From assembly GCF_003268475.1 (NCBI RefSeq), contig NZ_MCIF01000002.1, positions 4,904,100-4,968,099 on the forward strand: a DNA stretch of 64,000 bases, written 5' to 3'. Below the pieces are notes generated by a model that saw only the letters and a program-made list of their open reading frames with translations, did no database searches and was not told the origin of the DNA. Both the position numbers and the translations under genes were made by a program. Positions 26,226-33,935 of the stretch are shown here, piece by piece (the first letter of the stretch is position 1; every line of letters begins with the position of its first letter). This DNA comes from Thermogemmatispora tikiterensis. Lineage in GTDB: Bacteria > Chloroflexota > Ktedonobacteria > Ktedonobacterales > Ktedonobacteraceae.

Positions 26226-26279
26226 TTGACATTCGCCACAGGGCAAGGTATACTATGCACAAAATATCGAATGTGCACA
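26226..26279 (+). promoter_or_regulatory. Consensus promoter and operator of the IspD/glucitol-PTS block
   Basis: TTGACA (26226-26231) and TATACT (26249-26254) have an ideal 17-base spacer. The operator TGCACA-N12-TGCACA fills 26256-26279, covering the predicted transcription start. An ATG at 26255 is inside the operator and is therefore unlikely to be the translation start of the next gene. Confidence 0.75.
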
Positions 26280-26290
26280 AAGGTGAAACG

Positions 26291-27025
26291 GTGTTCGACC
26301 AGCGGAGTGCAGCGAGGCACGTTGTGGCCGTTGTCCTGGCGGCAGGTCAGGGCAGGCGCATGGGGCTGCCGATCAACAAGATTTTCCTGCCGATTCACGG
26401 CAAGCCGGTCATCATCTACACGCTGGAAGCCTTTGAGCGCTGTCCAGTGATTGACGAAGTCATGCTCGTTGCTGCCGCTGGCGAGGAGGAGCAGCTTGCC
26501 AAGCTGACGCAAGCGGCTCACTGTCAGAAAGTCAGGCGCATCGTCCAGGGTGGTCCGACGCGGCACGCCTCTGAGCAATGTGCGCTGGAGGCTCTGCGCC
26601 CGCGCATCGAAAGCGGCGAGATCGACCTGATTCTGATCCACGATGGAGCCCGTCCCTTTGTGCTCCCCGAGCGCATCCAGCAGCTTGTCGAGACGGCGCA
26701 TGCCTGTGGTGGGGCCATTCTGGCCATGCCGCTGCAGGAGGAGGAGCTGATCGTCGAGGTTGACGAGCAGCAGGCTATCTGTCGCCGCTTCGCCGGTCAG
26801 CGGGCCTGGCGGGCCCAGACGCCCCAGGCTTTCCGCGCTGCCTGGTTGCTGGCGGCCTACGATCGGGCGCGCCAGGACCAGTTTGAGGGGACTGACACGG
26901 CGGCCTCTCTGGAGCGCCTTGGCTATCCGGTGGCCGTTGTCGAAAGCGATCAGAGTAATCTGAAGATCACCACTGCTTACGACCTGTTACAGGCCGAGCG
27001 GCTCTGTCGCCATCGCGGCCTCTAG
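26291..27025 (+). CDS. IspD-family cytidylyltransferase (2-C-methyl-D-erythritol 4-phosphate cytidylyltransferase-like)
   Basis: The start is GTG at 26291, five bases after AAAGGTG. The 244-residue product has the IspD nucleotidyltransferase motifs: VVLAAGQGRRMGLPINKIFL (CTP binding), GKPVIIYTLEAFE, LILIHDGARPFV, RAQTPQAF, EGTDTAASLERLGYPVAVVESDQSNLKITTAYDLLQAE. The last stretch is more like IspD than the ribitol-5-phosphate enzyme TarI, though the two families are close. IspD makes CDP-methylerythritol from MEP and CTP. Here it is not beside ispF but behind a regulated promoter shared with polyol-PTS genes, and a DRL-type enzyme lies downstream. An inducible role in handling an imported polyol phosphate is possible. 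Confidence 0.85.
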   Translation: MFDQRSAARHVVAVVLAAGQGRRMGLPINKIFLPIHGKPVIIYTLEAFERCPVIDEVMLVAAAGEEEQLAKLTQAAHCQKVRRIVQGGPTRHASEQCALEALRPRIESGEIDLILIHDGARPFVLPERIQQLVETAHACGGAILAMPLQEEELIVEVDEQQAICRRFAGQRAWRAQTPQAFRAAWLLAAYDRARQDQFEGTDTAASLERLGYPVAVVESDQSNLKITTAYDLLQAERLCRHRGL

Positions 27026-27310
27026 GTGGGTCAAGTCTGGCGCTGCTGCCAGGGAAGGAGGGGGCGCCCTGCGGAAGGGGCTTCAGGTTCTGGTCTATTA
27101 CCTATTTCTTGAGCGTTGAGTCGTCCATCTATCTGTTTACGTCGCTGAACTTCGCCTTGCTGGCAATGCGTGATGGAGGGCAGGCCCTGGCCGGGTGGGC
27201 TGGGCTGGGCTGGGCTGGCGAGAGCGCCTTGAGCGGCTGCTCCTGCCTGAGCTGTCCTGTTCCTCTCCATCGCTGATCGATCGTCGAGGAAAGAGGGGGC
27301 GTCGCTCGCT
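27026..27310. other. Intergenic interval, no gene seen
   Basis: About 285 bases follow the IspD-type gene. I see short GGCTGGGCTGGGCT-type repetition near 27200 but no promoter, terminator or gene I could support. Confidence 0.5.
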
Positions 27311-27616
27311 ATGATAGCCTGCCAGACTGAACTGGACTGCCTCTACTGCGGTCGTCCGACGGTGCACACGGTCTTTTATGCCTCGCTCTATATTAAAAGG
27401 ATCGTCTGCCATCGTTGCGCCCACGCCGTTGAAAAGCCAGCGGCTGTCTTACTCCGTCAATATTGCCGTGATCTCCCCTGGCGTGCTACCGCCCTCGCGC
27501 GTCGCCTAAAGCATGAGGCGCAGGCCGATCCACTGCTCTTCGTCTCCAGCTTGCCCCGGCGCGTGGTCAACAAACCGATCGAGCTTTCCCGCGAGCTGGC
27601 CGAGGTCTGTCTGTAG
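27311..27616 (+). CDS. Small zinc-ribbon-like protein
   Basis: The 101-residue product begins MIACQTELDCLYCGRPTVHTVFYASLYIKRIVCHRCAHAVEKP. The pairs CLYC and CHRC, about 22 residues apart, would form a zinc ribbon. The rest is basic and helical, ending in RELAEVCL. It lies between the IspD-type gene and gutM on the same strand. It resembles small 'bh'-type proteins seen next to glucitol PTS genes, but I assign no function. Upstream sequence is only weakly ribosome-site-like (GAGGAAAGAGGGGG 13 bases away). Confidence 0.65.
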   Translation: MIACQTELDCLYCGRPTVHTVFYASLYIKRIVCHRCAHAVEKPAAVLLRQYCRDLPWRATALARRLKHEAQADPLLFVSSLPRRVVNKPIELSRELAEVCL

Positions 27617-27686
27617 GAGCTAAGCTGATTGTGGCTCTCTCTGGCCATGTGCCTGCCGCGTTAGAGTATGACATCAGGAGGTTCGT

Positions 27687-28142
27687 ATGATCGAGCAAGT
27701 TGCCCTCGTTGCCCTGGTGGCCTGGTGCTTGCAGCTGGCTCTGGCCTACTGGCAGGCGAGGCGCTTCTACCGCGAGGTGAGCCGCCTGCGTCGGCTGGGG
27801 CCTTGTGCCACTGCGATGGCTGGGGGGCGCTATCGTGGGCGCACCTACGTAGTGCTTGTTGCCCATCCCCAGCAGCGCACCATTCTCGCGGCCCGGCAGC
27901 TTCGTGGCTTCACCGTCTTTGCGCGGCTCCGTCCCCTGCCCCAGCTTGAGGGGTGGCATCTGGACGAGCTGCTCTCGCCCGAGAGGCTCAGCGCAGCTGG
28001 CCTGGCCCCGCGTCTGGCCGAGGCGATCGGAACTGCTGCCAACACGCTCCTGGAGGCGTTCGAACGCCGAAAGGCGGATGCAGCGGCTGAGGCTGACGGG
28101 GGCGTGGTCGCGCCGCGCCGGTCGCTGCAACCGTTGGTCTGA
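27687..28142 (+). CDS. gutM: GutM-family glucitol operon activator-like protein
   Basis: A CAGGAGG site precedes the ATG at 27687. The 151-residue product has one N-terminal membrane segment (VALVALVAWCLQLALAYWQARRFY). The GutM-type domain follows: SRLRRLGPCATAMAGGRYRGRTYVVLVAHPQQRTILAARQLRGFTVFARLRPLPQLEGW. GutM/SrlM proteins accompany glucitol PTS genes and are reported as activators of that operon in enterobacteria. Here the gene directly precedes the glucitol-type EIIC. The C-terminal 35 residues are Ala/Arg-rich and not conserved. Confidence 0.82.
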   Translation: MIEQVALVALVAWCLQLALAYWQARRFYREVSRLRRLGPCATAMAGGRYRGRTYVVLVAHPQQRTILAARQLRGFTVFARLRPLPQLEGWHLDELLSPERLSAAGLAPRLAEAIGTAANTLLEAFERRKADAAAEADGGVVAPRRSLQPLV

Positions 28143-28309
28143 GAGGAGGGTTGTCGCTCACTCGCTCAATTGCCGACTTACTCGCTCGCTGGGAAAGCTG
28201 AGCGGTCCTCGCTGGGTGCTGCCTGGCTCTGGCTGCGGCCTGCTGTCCTGTGTGGTGACCTGAGAGGACAAAAGATCGTCACATTGTCCTTTTGTCTGGA
28301 GGTGATCTT

Positions 28310-28924
28310 GTGGAGATCGCAGCCCGTATTGCCGAGGGTTTCATCGGCATGTTCCAAAGAGGGGGGACCCAGTTCGTCGGTCTGGTCACGGGCATTATCC
28401 CCCTGCTGATCGTGCTGATGACCGCCGTCAATGCTCTGGTACGCCTCATTGGCCCCGAGCGTATCGACAAAGTGGCTATGATCAGTAGCCGCAACGTCTT
28501 GCTGCGCTATCTGGTCTTGCCCTTCCTGGCCGTCTTCTTCCTGACCAATCCGATGGCCTATACGATGGGGCGCTTCCTGCCGGAGAAGCAGAAGCCGGCC
28601 TTCTATGATGCGGCGGTATCCTTTGTCCATCCCATTCTTGGTCTCTTTCCCCATGCCAACCCAGGTGAGATCTTTGTCTGGGCCGGTATTGCCGCCGGCA
28701 TTACGAAGCTCGGGCTGGGGCTGGGAGATCTGGCGATTCGCTATTTCCTGGTGGGCCTGCTGGTGATCTTTATTCGCGGGCTGGTGACTGAGCGCATCAC
28801 GGCCATCATGTGGGCGCGGCGCTCGGCGCCGGAAGGCCAGGGTGAAGAAGCAACGTCGGCAACTGAGGCAGCTCCTGCCGTTGAGACCGGCGGAGCGGCT
28901 TTCGCTAGCGGAGAGGAGGCGTAG
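28310..28924 (+). CDS. srlA: PTS EIIC component, glucitol/sorbitol family (SrlA type)
   Basis: The start is GTG at 28310, seven bases after a near-perfect GGAGGTGATC. The 204-residue product has the SrlA sequence over most of its length. Segments are IAEGFIGMFQRGGTQFVGLVTGIIPLLIVLMTAVNALVRLIGPERI, LRYLVLPFLAVFFLTNPMAYTMGRFLPEKQKPAFYDAAVSFVHPILGLFPHANPGEIFVW and LGDLAIRYFLVGLLVIFIRGLVTERI. A 30-residue Glu/Ala-rich tail is extra. Only two bases separate it from the next gene. It forms one half of the membrane channel. Confidence 0.92.
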   Translation: MEIAARIAEGFIGMFQRGGTQFVGLVTGIIPLLIVLMTAVNALVRLIGPERIDKVAMISSRNVLLRYLVLPFLAVFFLTNPMAYTMGRFLPEKQKPAFYDAAVSFVHPILGLFPHANPGEIFVWAGIAAGITKLGLGLGDLAIRYFLVGLLVIFIRGLVTERITAIMWARRSAPEGQGEEATSATEAAPAVETGGAAFASGEEA

Positions 28925-28926
28925 TC

Positions 28927-29472
28927 ATGCAAGCTGTGGCGCGTGGTCTGGAGGCCATTGGGCGGGCCGTTGGCAATGTGGTCGGCATTCTCTATCAGGC
29001 TGGCCGCGACACCATTGACCAGGTGATTCGCAATATTCTGCCCTTCATGGCCTTCATCAGCATGATCATCGGCATCATTCTCTACACGGGGATTGGCAAC
29101 ATTATTGCTCATACCCTGTCGCCGCTGGCCTCGAATATTTTCGGGCTGTTGTTGATGTCGGTGATCTGTGCCATCCCGATTCTTTCGCCGTTGCTGGGTC
29201 CTGGGGCGGTGATCGCTCAGGTGGTGGGGACGCTGCTGGGTGTGGAGATCGGTCTGGGCCATATTCCGCCGCAGTATGCGCTGCCGGCGCTCTTTGCCAT
29301 TAATCCCCAGGTCGGGTGCGACTTCATTCCGGTTGGGCTGGCTCTGGGAGAGGCCGAGCCGGAGACGACCGAGATTGGGGTGCCGGCAGTTCTGATGTCG
29401 CGCCTGATCACGGGTCCGCTGGCGGTCGTGATTGCCTATCTGGCCAGCTTTGGGATGTATGCCGGCCACTGA
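28927..29472 (+). CDS. PTS glucitol/sorbitol EIIBC membrane domain (C-terminal half of SrlE)
   Basis: The 181-residue product equals the membrane half of E. coli SrlE: IRNILPFMAFISMIIGIILYTGIGNIIAHTLSPLASNIFGLLLMSVICAIPILSPLLGPGAVIAQVVGTLLGVEIGLGHIPPQYALPALFAINPQVGCDFIPVGLALGEAEPETTEIGVPAVLMSRLITGP matches in the region that ends with the GVPAVLMSR segment. The phosphorylatable EIIB half is encoded separately downstream (29673-30050). So the SrlE polypeptide of enterobacteria is split in two here, with the order inverted: membrane half first, EIIB half second. Confidence 0.88.
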   Translation: MQAVARGLEAIGRAVGNVVGILYQAGRDTIDQVIRNILPFMAFISMIIGIILYTGIGNIIAHTLSPLASNIFGLLLMSVICAIPILSPLLGPGAVIAQVVGTLLGVEIGLGHIPPQYALPALFAINPQVGCDFIPVGLALGEAEPETTEIGVPAVLMSRLITGPLAVVIAYLASFGMYAGH

Positions 29473-29672
29473 GGCTGGTTGAGCAAAAGAGAGCGGACGC
29501 GCGGCGGGTTGGGCTGCGGCTCGGGCCAGGTGGGGTGACGGCCACGGAGATCGTGGACCGGCTGATCTGTTCTGCCTGCTCTGCTGCTGGAGCTGGTTGG
29601 TTGACCTGACCTGAGATCTGGCCTGAGCCGAGCCTTGAGCTACTGAGTGAGGAGAGAAAGGAGTGTGCGACG

Positions 29673-30050
29673 ATGCCTTATCGTGCTGTCAAGATTTCGC
29701 GAGGACGCGGTGGCTGGGGCGGGCCGCTGGTTGTCAAGCCCGAGCCGGGGAAGGACCTGATCTACTGTGTCACCGGCGGGGGTATTCATCCGGTGGCGCA
29801 GCGCATTGCCGAGCTGACCGGGGGGCGGGCCTTCGATGGCTTTCGTTCTTCGGCCCCTGAGAAGCAGATCGCCTGTGTGGTCATCGACTGCGGTGGAACG
29901 GCGCGCATCGGGGTCTATCCGATGAAGAAGATTCTGACCATCGATGTCAAGCCCAGCTCGCCCTCGGGGCCGCTGATGAAGTTCATCACGGAGCAGCTCT
30001 TTGTGTCGGGGGTGCGTCCCGAGGATGTGCAGCTGCTTGAGGAGTCGTGA
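29673..30050 (+). CDS. PTS EIIB component, glucitol/sorbitol family (N-terminal half of SrlE)
   Basis: The 125-residue product begins MPYRAVKISRGRGGWGGPLVVKP and contains CVTGGGIHPVAQRIAELTG and VIDCGGTARIGVYPMKKILTID, typical of the soluble domain of SrlE. The Cys in DCGGT (about residue 73) is the expected phosphorylation site. GAGAAAGGAG lies upstream of the ATG. The gap of 200 bases after the membrane-domain gene has no obvious feature. Confidence 0.88.
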   Translation: MPYRAVKISRGRGGWGGPLVVKPEPGKDLIYCVTGGGIHPVAQRIAELTGGRAFDGFRSSAPEKQIACVVIDCGGTARIGVYPMKKILTIDVKPSSPSGPLMKFITEQLFVSGVRPEDVQLLEES

Positions 30051-30246
30051 CGGTGGTAGGTGGTTTGCTGTGAAGAGGCTGGTGCGGCTTGGCCTTGCTC
30101 TGCGCTGGTGTTCGCCGCGGGCGGTGGTGAGGGTGGGGAAGGCCAGCGCAGGGGGGGGCACGGCTGGTTGACTGGCAGATAGTTGTCTAGAGCAGGCGGC
30201 CAGGTTGCCGGGTCGCTTGCTGCAGGAGGGAGGAGGAGAGACGGCG

Positions 30247-30786
30247 ATGTCTCTGCTGCGTTTCAATCACTTTCCGGGGGCGGGAATGGCTGGCGCCGAG
30301 GGAGCGGGGGCTGCCGGTGAGGGGATAGAGGTCGAGGGGATGGAGGTCAGCGCTCGGGCGGGCACGCGGGTTCTGCTCAAGTACCGGGCCATGATTGAGG
30401 AGATTGGGCCGCAGGTGCCGGAGTTCCTGCCGCATGGCATCTTGATTTTCTTTGGTCCGCAGGCGCCGGCGGAGCTGCGCGAGGTCTCGCTCGTCCATAC
30501 GGGGGCGACATTGCAGGGGGCGATCGAGGTCGGTGACTGGCTCTGCTTCCGCGAGCCGCCTGGCGAGGGGAGCGAGACGGGCCGGGTGCTCAGCTACCGG
30601 GTGACGGCGGTTGGCGAGGTGGCCAGTGCCAATCTGGCGGAGCTGGGTCATCTGGTGGTGCATTTCGATGGGGCGCTGGAGGCGGCTCTGCCAGGGACGA
30701 TCTCGGTGGCGCCGGCGCTGCTTCATTTGCCCCCGGTGGGGACCATTCTGGAATTGCTCAGACTGGAGGATTGCCACGACCTATGA
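30247..30786 (+). CDS. srlB: PTS EIIA component, glucitol/sorbitol family (SrlB type)
   Basis: The start at ATG 30247 follows a purine-rich GGAGGGAGGAGGAGAG tract. The 179-residue product has a 40-residue Gly/Ala/Glu extension. The SrlB fold follows: IEEIGPQVPEFLPHGILIFFGPQAPAELREVSLVHTGATLQGAIEVGDWL. His84 in LVHTG is the expected phosphorylation site. The VTAVGEVASANLAELGHLVVHFDG and LPGTISV segments complete the match. It relays phosphate from HPr to the EIIB protein at 29673-30050. Its stop overlaps the next ATG by 4 bases. Confidence 0.9.
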   Translation: MSLLRFNHFPGAGMAGAEGAGAAGEGIEVEGMEVSARAGTRVLLKYRAMIEEIGPQVPEFLPHGILIFFGPQAPAELREVSLVHTGATLQGAIEVGDWLCFREPPGEGSETGRVLSYRVTAVGEVASANLAELGHLVVHFDGALEAALPGTISVAPALLHLPPVGTILELLRLEDCHDL

Positions 30787-32099
30787 ATCTGGTTGCGGAA
30801 CTTGAGGCGCGTGAGCGCGAGGGGCGTCCGATCCGTGTGGGGCTGGTGGGGGTTGGTCAGATGGGGGCGGGTCTGATTGCCCAGGTCAGTCAGATGCAGG
30901 GCATGGAGGTAGTGGCGGCTGCCGATATTGAGACGGAGCGAGCTGTGGCTGCCTTCCGCGCCTGTGGCTATAGTGAGGAGGAGGTGCTGCTCTTGCCGCC
31001 GGGGGCCAGCAGCCGTGAGGCCGATGAGGCGGTGCGGGCTGGCAAGCGGGTGGTGACGGCGCGGGCGACGTTGGTCCCTGATATTGCCTCGTTGGATGCC
31101 GTGGTGGAGGCCACGGGCGTGCCTGCGGTGGGGGCGCTGGTGGCCTATCGGACGATTCTGGCGCGCCGTCACATCATCATGCTCAATGTGGAGACCGATG
31201 CTACGATCGGTTATTTGCTGAAGCGTATGGCCGATGCGGCAGGCGTGGTCTATACGACCTCGGCGGGCGATGAGCCGGGGGCGATCCTGGAGTTGTATGA
31301 TTTTGCGCGCTCGCTCGGCTTTGAAATTGTAGCGGCTGGTAAGGGGAAAAATAATCCGCTGGACCGCAGTGCGACGCCGGAGCAGTTGGCTGAGCAGGCG
31401 CGGAGCCGGCATATGAGTCCGCATATGCTGACGTCGTTTGTCGATGGGACGAAGACGATGGTGGAGATGACGGCGGTGGCCAATGCGACGGGGTTGGTGC
31501 CGGATGTCAGTGGGATGCATGGGCCGCAGGCGACGCCGGAGACGCTGGCGCAGGTTTTTTGTCCGCGCGAGGATGGGGGTATTCTGGGACGGCGGGGAGT
31601 GGTTGATTATGCGCTGGGAAGTGTGGCGCCGGGGGTCTTTCTGGTGATTACGACTCAGCAGCCGAAGGTGATTGAGGATTTGCGCTATTTGCGCCTGGGG
31701 GAGGGACCATACTGGGCGCTCTATCGTCCATATCATCTGGCCAATCTGGAGACGCCGCGTTCGATTGCTCAGGCGGTGTTGTATCGACAGGCGACGCTGG
31801 CGCCGGCGGGGCCGCCTGTGGCGGAGACGACGGCGGTGGCGAAGCGCGATCTGCAGGAGGGTGAGGTGTTGGAGGGGTTGGGTGGAACGTCTCTCTATGG
31901 CAATATTGAGCGGGTCGAGGTGGCGCGGGCGCAGCGCCTGCTGCCATTGGGGCTGACAGCGCGGGCGCGGGTGCGCCGTCCGGTGGCGCGCGGTCAGACG
32001 CTGACCTACGATGATGTGGAGCTGGATGCCCATTCCTTTATAGTGCAGGCGCGGCGTATGCAGGATGCGCTGATTTACGATGGGGAGCCGCCGCTGTAG
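30783..32099 (+). CDS. DRL-type NAD(P)-dependent oxidoreductase with C-terminal SAF domain (homoserine dehydrogenase-like, COG4091 family)
   Basis: The ATG at 30783 overlaps the srlB-type stop; a TTG at 30771 is an alternative. The 438-residue product has an N-terminal Rossmann fold with IRVGLVGVGQMGAGLIAQVSQMQGMEVVAAADIE at about 18-51. The middle domain reads LDAVVEATGVPAVGALVAYRTILARRHIIMLNVETDATIGYLLKRMADAAGVVYTTSAGDEPGAI. A C-terminal SAF domain follows from about 350: AVAKRDLQEGEVLEGLGG, LARARVRRPVARGQTLTYDDVEL. This is the family of the DRL enzyme of Brucella, which converts 1-deoxyxylulose 5-phosphate to MEP, although many members have no assigned substrate. Placement at the end of a polyol-PTS operon suggests that it acts on the imported phosphate. 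Confidence 0.85.
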   Translation: MNLVAELEAREREGRPIRVGLVGVGQMGAGLIAQVSQMQGMEVVAAADIETERAVAAFRACGYSEEEVLLLPPGASSREADEAVRAGKRVVTARATLVPDIASLDAVVEATGVPAVGALVAYRTILARRHIIMLNVETDATIGYLLKRMADAAGVVYTTSAGDEPGAILELYDFARSLGFEIVAAGKGKNNPLDRSATPEQLAEQARSRHMSPHMLTSFVDGTKTMVEMTAVANATGLVPDVSGMHGPQATPETLAQVFCPREDGGILGRRGVVDYALGSVAPGVFLVITTQQPKVIEDLRYLRLGEGPYWALYRPYHLANLETPRSIAQAVLYRQATLAPAGPPVAETTAVAKRDLQEGEVLEGLGGTSLYGNIERVEVARAQRLLPLGLTARARVRRPVARGQTLTYDDVELDAHSFIVQARRMQDALIYDGEPPL

Positions 32100-32429
32100 C
32101 TGAGACGAGAGGCCCGGTGTCAAGTCAAGGGGGATACGGTGGATGCACCTCTGATGCTGTTTGCCGTTGATGGCTGGACTGGACTGGATCGGACCGGACT
32201 GGCTGGGCGGGGACAGATGAGAGCGGATAGCCTGGCTCTCTGCTGTCCCCGCCTTCGTTGTGACTGGGGGGAGCGGAGTGGGGGACGATCAGGGGTGGTG
32301 TAGAAAGGCCCTTTTGAGGGGCTGATTCGAAACTCTCCGGGCACACCTCGGAAATGCGGTCAGAATCTGACCGCATTTCCCTGGGAGCGCACATCTTTTG
32401 CTCCTTTTGCTATTGAAAATATGCTTTTG
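32100..32429. other. Intergenic interval after the PTS block
   Basis: About 330 bases with short GGACTGGACT-type repetition (32180-32210) and no gene. It ends where the CRISPR leader begins. No clear intrinsic terminator was found for the glucitol-type operon. Confidence 0.45.
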
Positions 32430-32605
32430 CTTTCTCGAAACTCGCCCCTTGCGGCTTGCAAAAAACGAGTTTCGAGAAAGGTCGTGATGCGATAGATTTT
32501 GGGGGGTGGGGGCAGAAGAAAACGCGGCGCTGAGCTGCCAAAAACGGGGCCTCGATCGTTATAAGATATGTGAGAAGTATCCCCGACCCTGTTTCGCTGG
32601 CTGCG
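32430..32605 (+). other. CRISPR leader, with a 15-bp inverted repeat at its start
   Basis: A perfect inverted repeat has arms CTTTCTCGAAACTCG (32430-32444) and CGAGTTTCGAGAAAG (32466-32480). From the second arm onwards the sequence, about 140 bases up to the first repeat, is clearly homologous to 43259-43400. Shared landmarks are the CGAGTTTCGAG arm, CCAAAAACGGG, TAAGATA-GTGAGAAGT and the CGCTGGC/CTGCTGGC just before the repeat. Conservation upstream of two repeat loci is what a CRISPR leader shows. Confidence 0.65.
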
Positions 32606-32843
32606 GTGGCAGAGGAGTCGATCCGCTAGAGGATACTGAAAGCGTGTAAAAGGGCGCCACGCGCACAAACGCGCGGAAAGTGGCAGAGGAGTCGATCCGC
32701 TAGAGGATACTGAAAGCCCTGTTCTCAGTTATGGTCATCGGAAGAATACGTCAGCGTGGCAGAGGAGTCGATCCGCTAGAGGATACTGAAAGGGTTGAGC
32801 TACAGCGTGGTAGAGGAGTCGATCCGCTAGAGGATACTGAAAG
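32606..32843 (+). CRISPR. Short CRISPR array: four 37-bp repeats
   Basis: Repeats lie at 32606-32642, 32680-32716, 32756-32792 and 32807-32843. The first three are identical (GTGGCAGAGG at the start, GATACTGAAAG at the end); the fourth has GTGGTAG. Spacers are 37 bp (32643-32679), 39 bp (32717-32755) and only 14 bp (32793-32806). The 3' end GAAAG and a small internal ATCC/GGAT pairing are usual for type I and III repeats. The third spacer and the imperfect last repeat suggest decay or deletion at the distal end. No cas gene lies in this window, so the array depends on Cas proteins elsewhere. Confidence 0.8.
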
Positions 32844-32944
32844 CATCTTTCAGACGGCTGAGCGCAAGAGGAAGCAGATCGCGCGTGGGAGCTTTCCGAG
32901 TCCGTCCGGCGGGCGTCCCTTGCGTATGCGCGTGAGTGGGGGGA

Positions 32945-33751
32945 TCAGAGGCTGACCTGCCACAGCTTCACAATTCTGATTCCGGCCATGATGAGACGCT
33001 GACTATCCGGCGACCAGGCCAGGACCCGGATACCTTCGCTTTCGTGAGGGTAGCTGCGCAGCCGGTGCCCGCTCGGGGCCTCCCAGATCTGGAGGTTGTC
33101 CGCGCCGCCCGAGGCGATCCAGCGGCCATTGGGGGACCAGGCCACGCCCGGCACGCTATCGCGGTGGCCCTGGTAGATGAGAAGAGTGCTACCGTTGCTG
33201 GCATCCCAAACCTGGACGCTGTGATCGCTGCTGCCGGAGGCGATCTGGCTGCTATTGGGGGACCAGGCTACGGACAGGACGCCGCCGTGATGACCATTGT
33301 AGGTGAGCAGCGTCTCATGCAGGTCGGTGCTCCAGATAAAGGCGACGCCTCCCTCCTCTATCGGCCACTGGCCGGCGACAATGTGAGTGCCGTCGGGCGA
33401 CCAGGCCAGGGCCTGGATGGCATCGATCGGCTGGACGGCCAGGGGAGTATTGTCTCCCTGCCCTGGCAGGAGCTGCGACCAGAGCCGCCTTCCTAACGGG
33501 ACACTGCCGACGGCGGCTGTGACCACCGCTGTCCCGAGACCGAGGCGCAGGAGCCGGCGGCGTTTCAGGGTGGGAGACGGGGCCGTGGGGGCAACTACTC
33601 CTGTGACGGGCGCCGTTGTCTCGGGCTGACTCAGACCAGGCCGACGCAGGAACGAGGCGAGTTGGCGGCGCACCTCCTCTGCAGAGGCCGGACGCTCCTG
33701 GGGAGCGAGGGAGACGAGCGCGGCGATGAGTCGCACTAGCGCCTCGGGCAC
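32945..33751 (-). pseudogene. 5'-truncated Ser/Thr kinase - WD40 protein
   Basis: The frame begins MPEALVRLIAALVSLAPQERPASAEEVRRQLASFL, which is the last helix region of a bacterial Ser/Thr protein kinase domain. A membrane segment follows (LLRLGLGTAVVTAAVGSVPLG). Then come about four WD40 repeats, with blades such as LAWSPDGTHIVAG, VAWSPNSSQIASGSSDHSVQVWD and VAWSPNGRWIASGGADNLQIWE. The whole catalytic part of the kinase that should precede is absent, and upstream sequence (33752-33850) does not continue it in any frame. The gene is probably a remnant cut by the rearrangement that brought in the accessory segment. Possible expression of the sensor part alone cannot be excluded. Confidence 0.65.
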
Positions 33752-33935
33752 TGCTCTGGCCCCTAGGGACGCAGGACGGTAGCCAGACGGACCCCTTTGC
33801 TCTCTCCTATCTTTCGAGCAGAGTATGACCCTGCATGACTGATGATGAGTATAGCGCAGGGAGAGGGATCAAGCAAGCGATAAGGCTCGGCACGAGTATC
33901 TCGTACCGAGACTGGCCAGTCGATTGGTTGCTCGC

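Noticed and set aside
26255-26290. ATG at 26255 as start of the IspD-type gene
   Set aside because: It lies inside the TGCACA-N12-TGCACA operator and at the predicted transcription start. GTG at 26291 has a ribosome site at the right distance.
30723-32123. Minus-strand 466-codon frame opposite the DRL-type gene
   Set aside because: The sequence is Arg/His/Gln-rich nonsense; the plus strand has an intact Rossmann and SAF domain.
32606-32843. Reading the 37-bp repeats as dispersed REP-type elements rather than CRISPR
   Set aside because: Regular spacing of the first three repeats, unique spacers of 37 and 39 bp, the GAAAG end and a leader conserved at a second locus favour CRISPR, although the last spacer is short.
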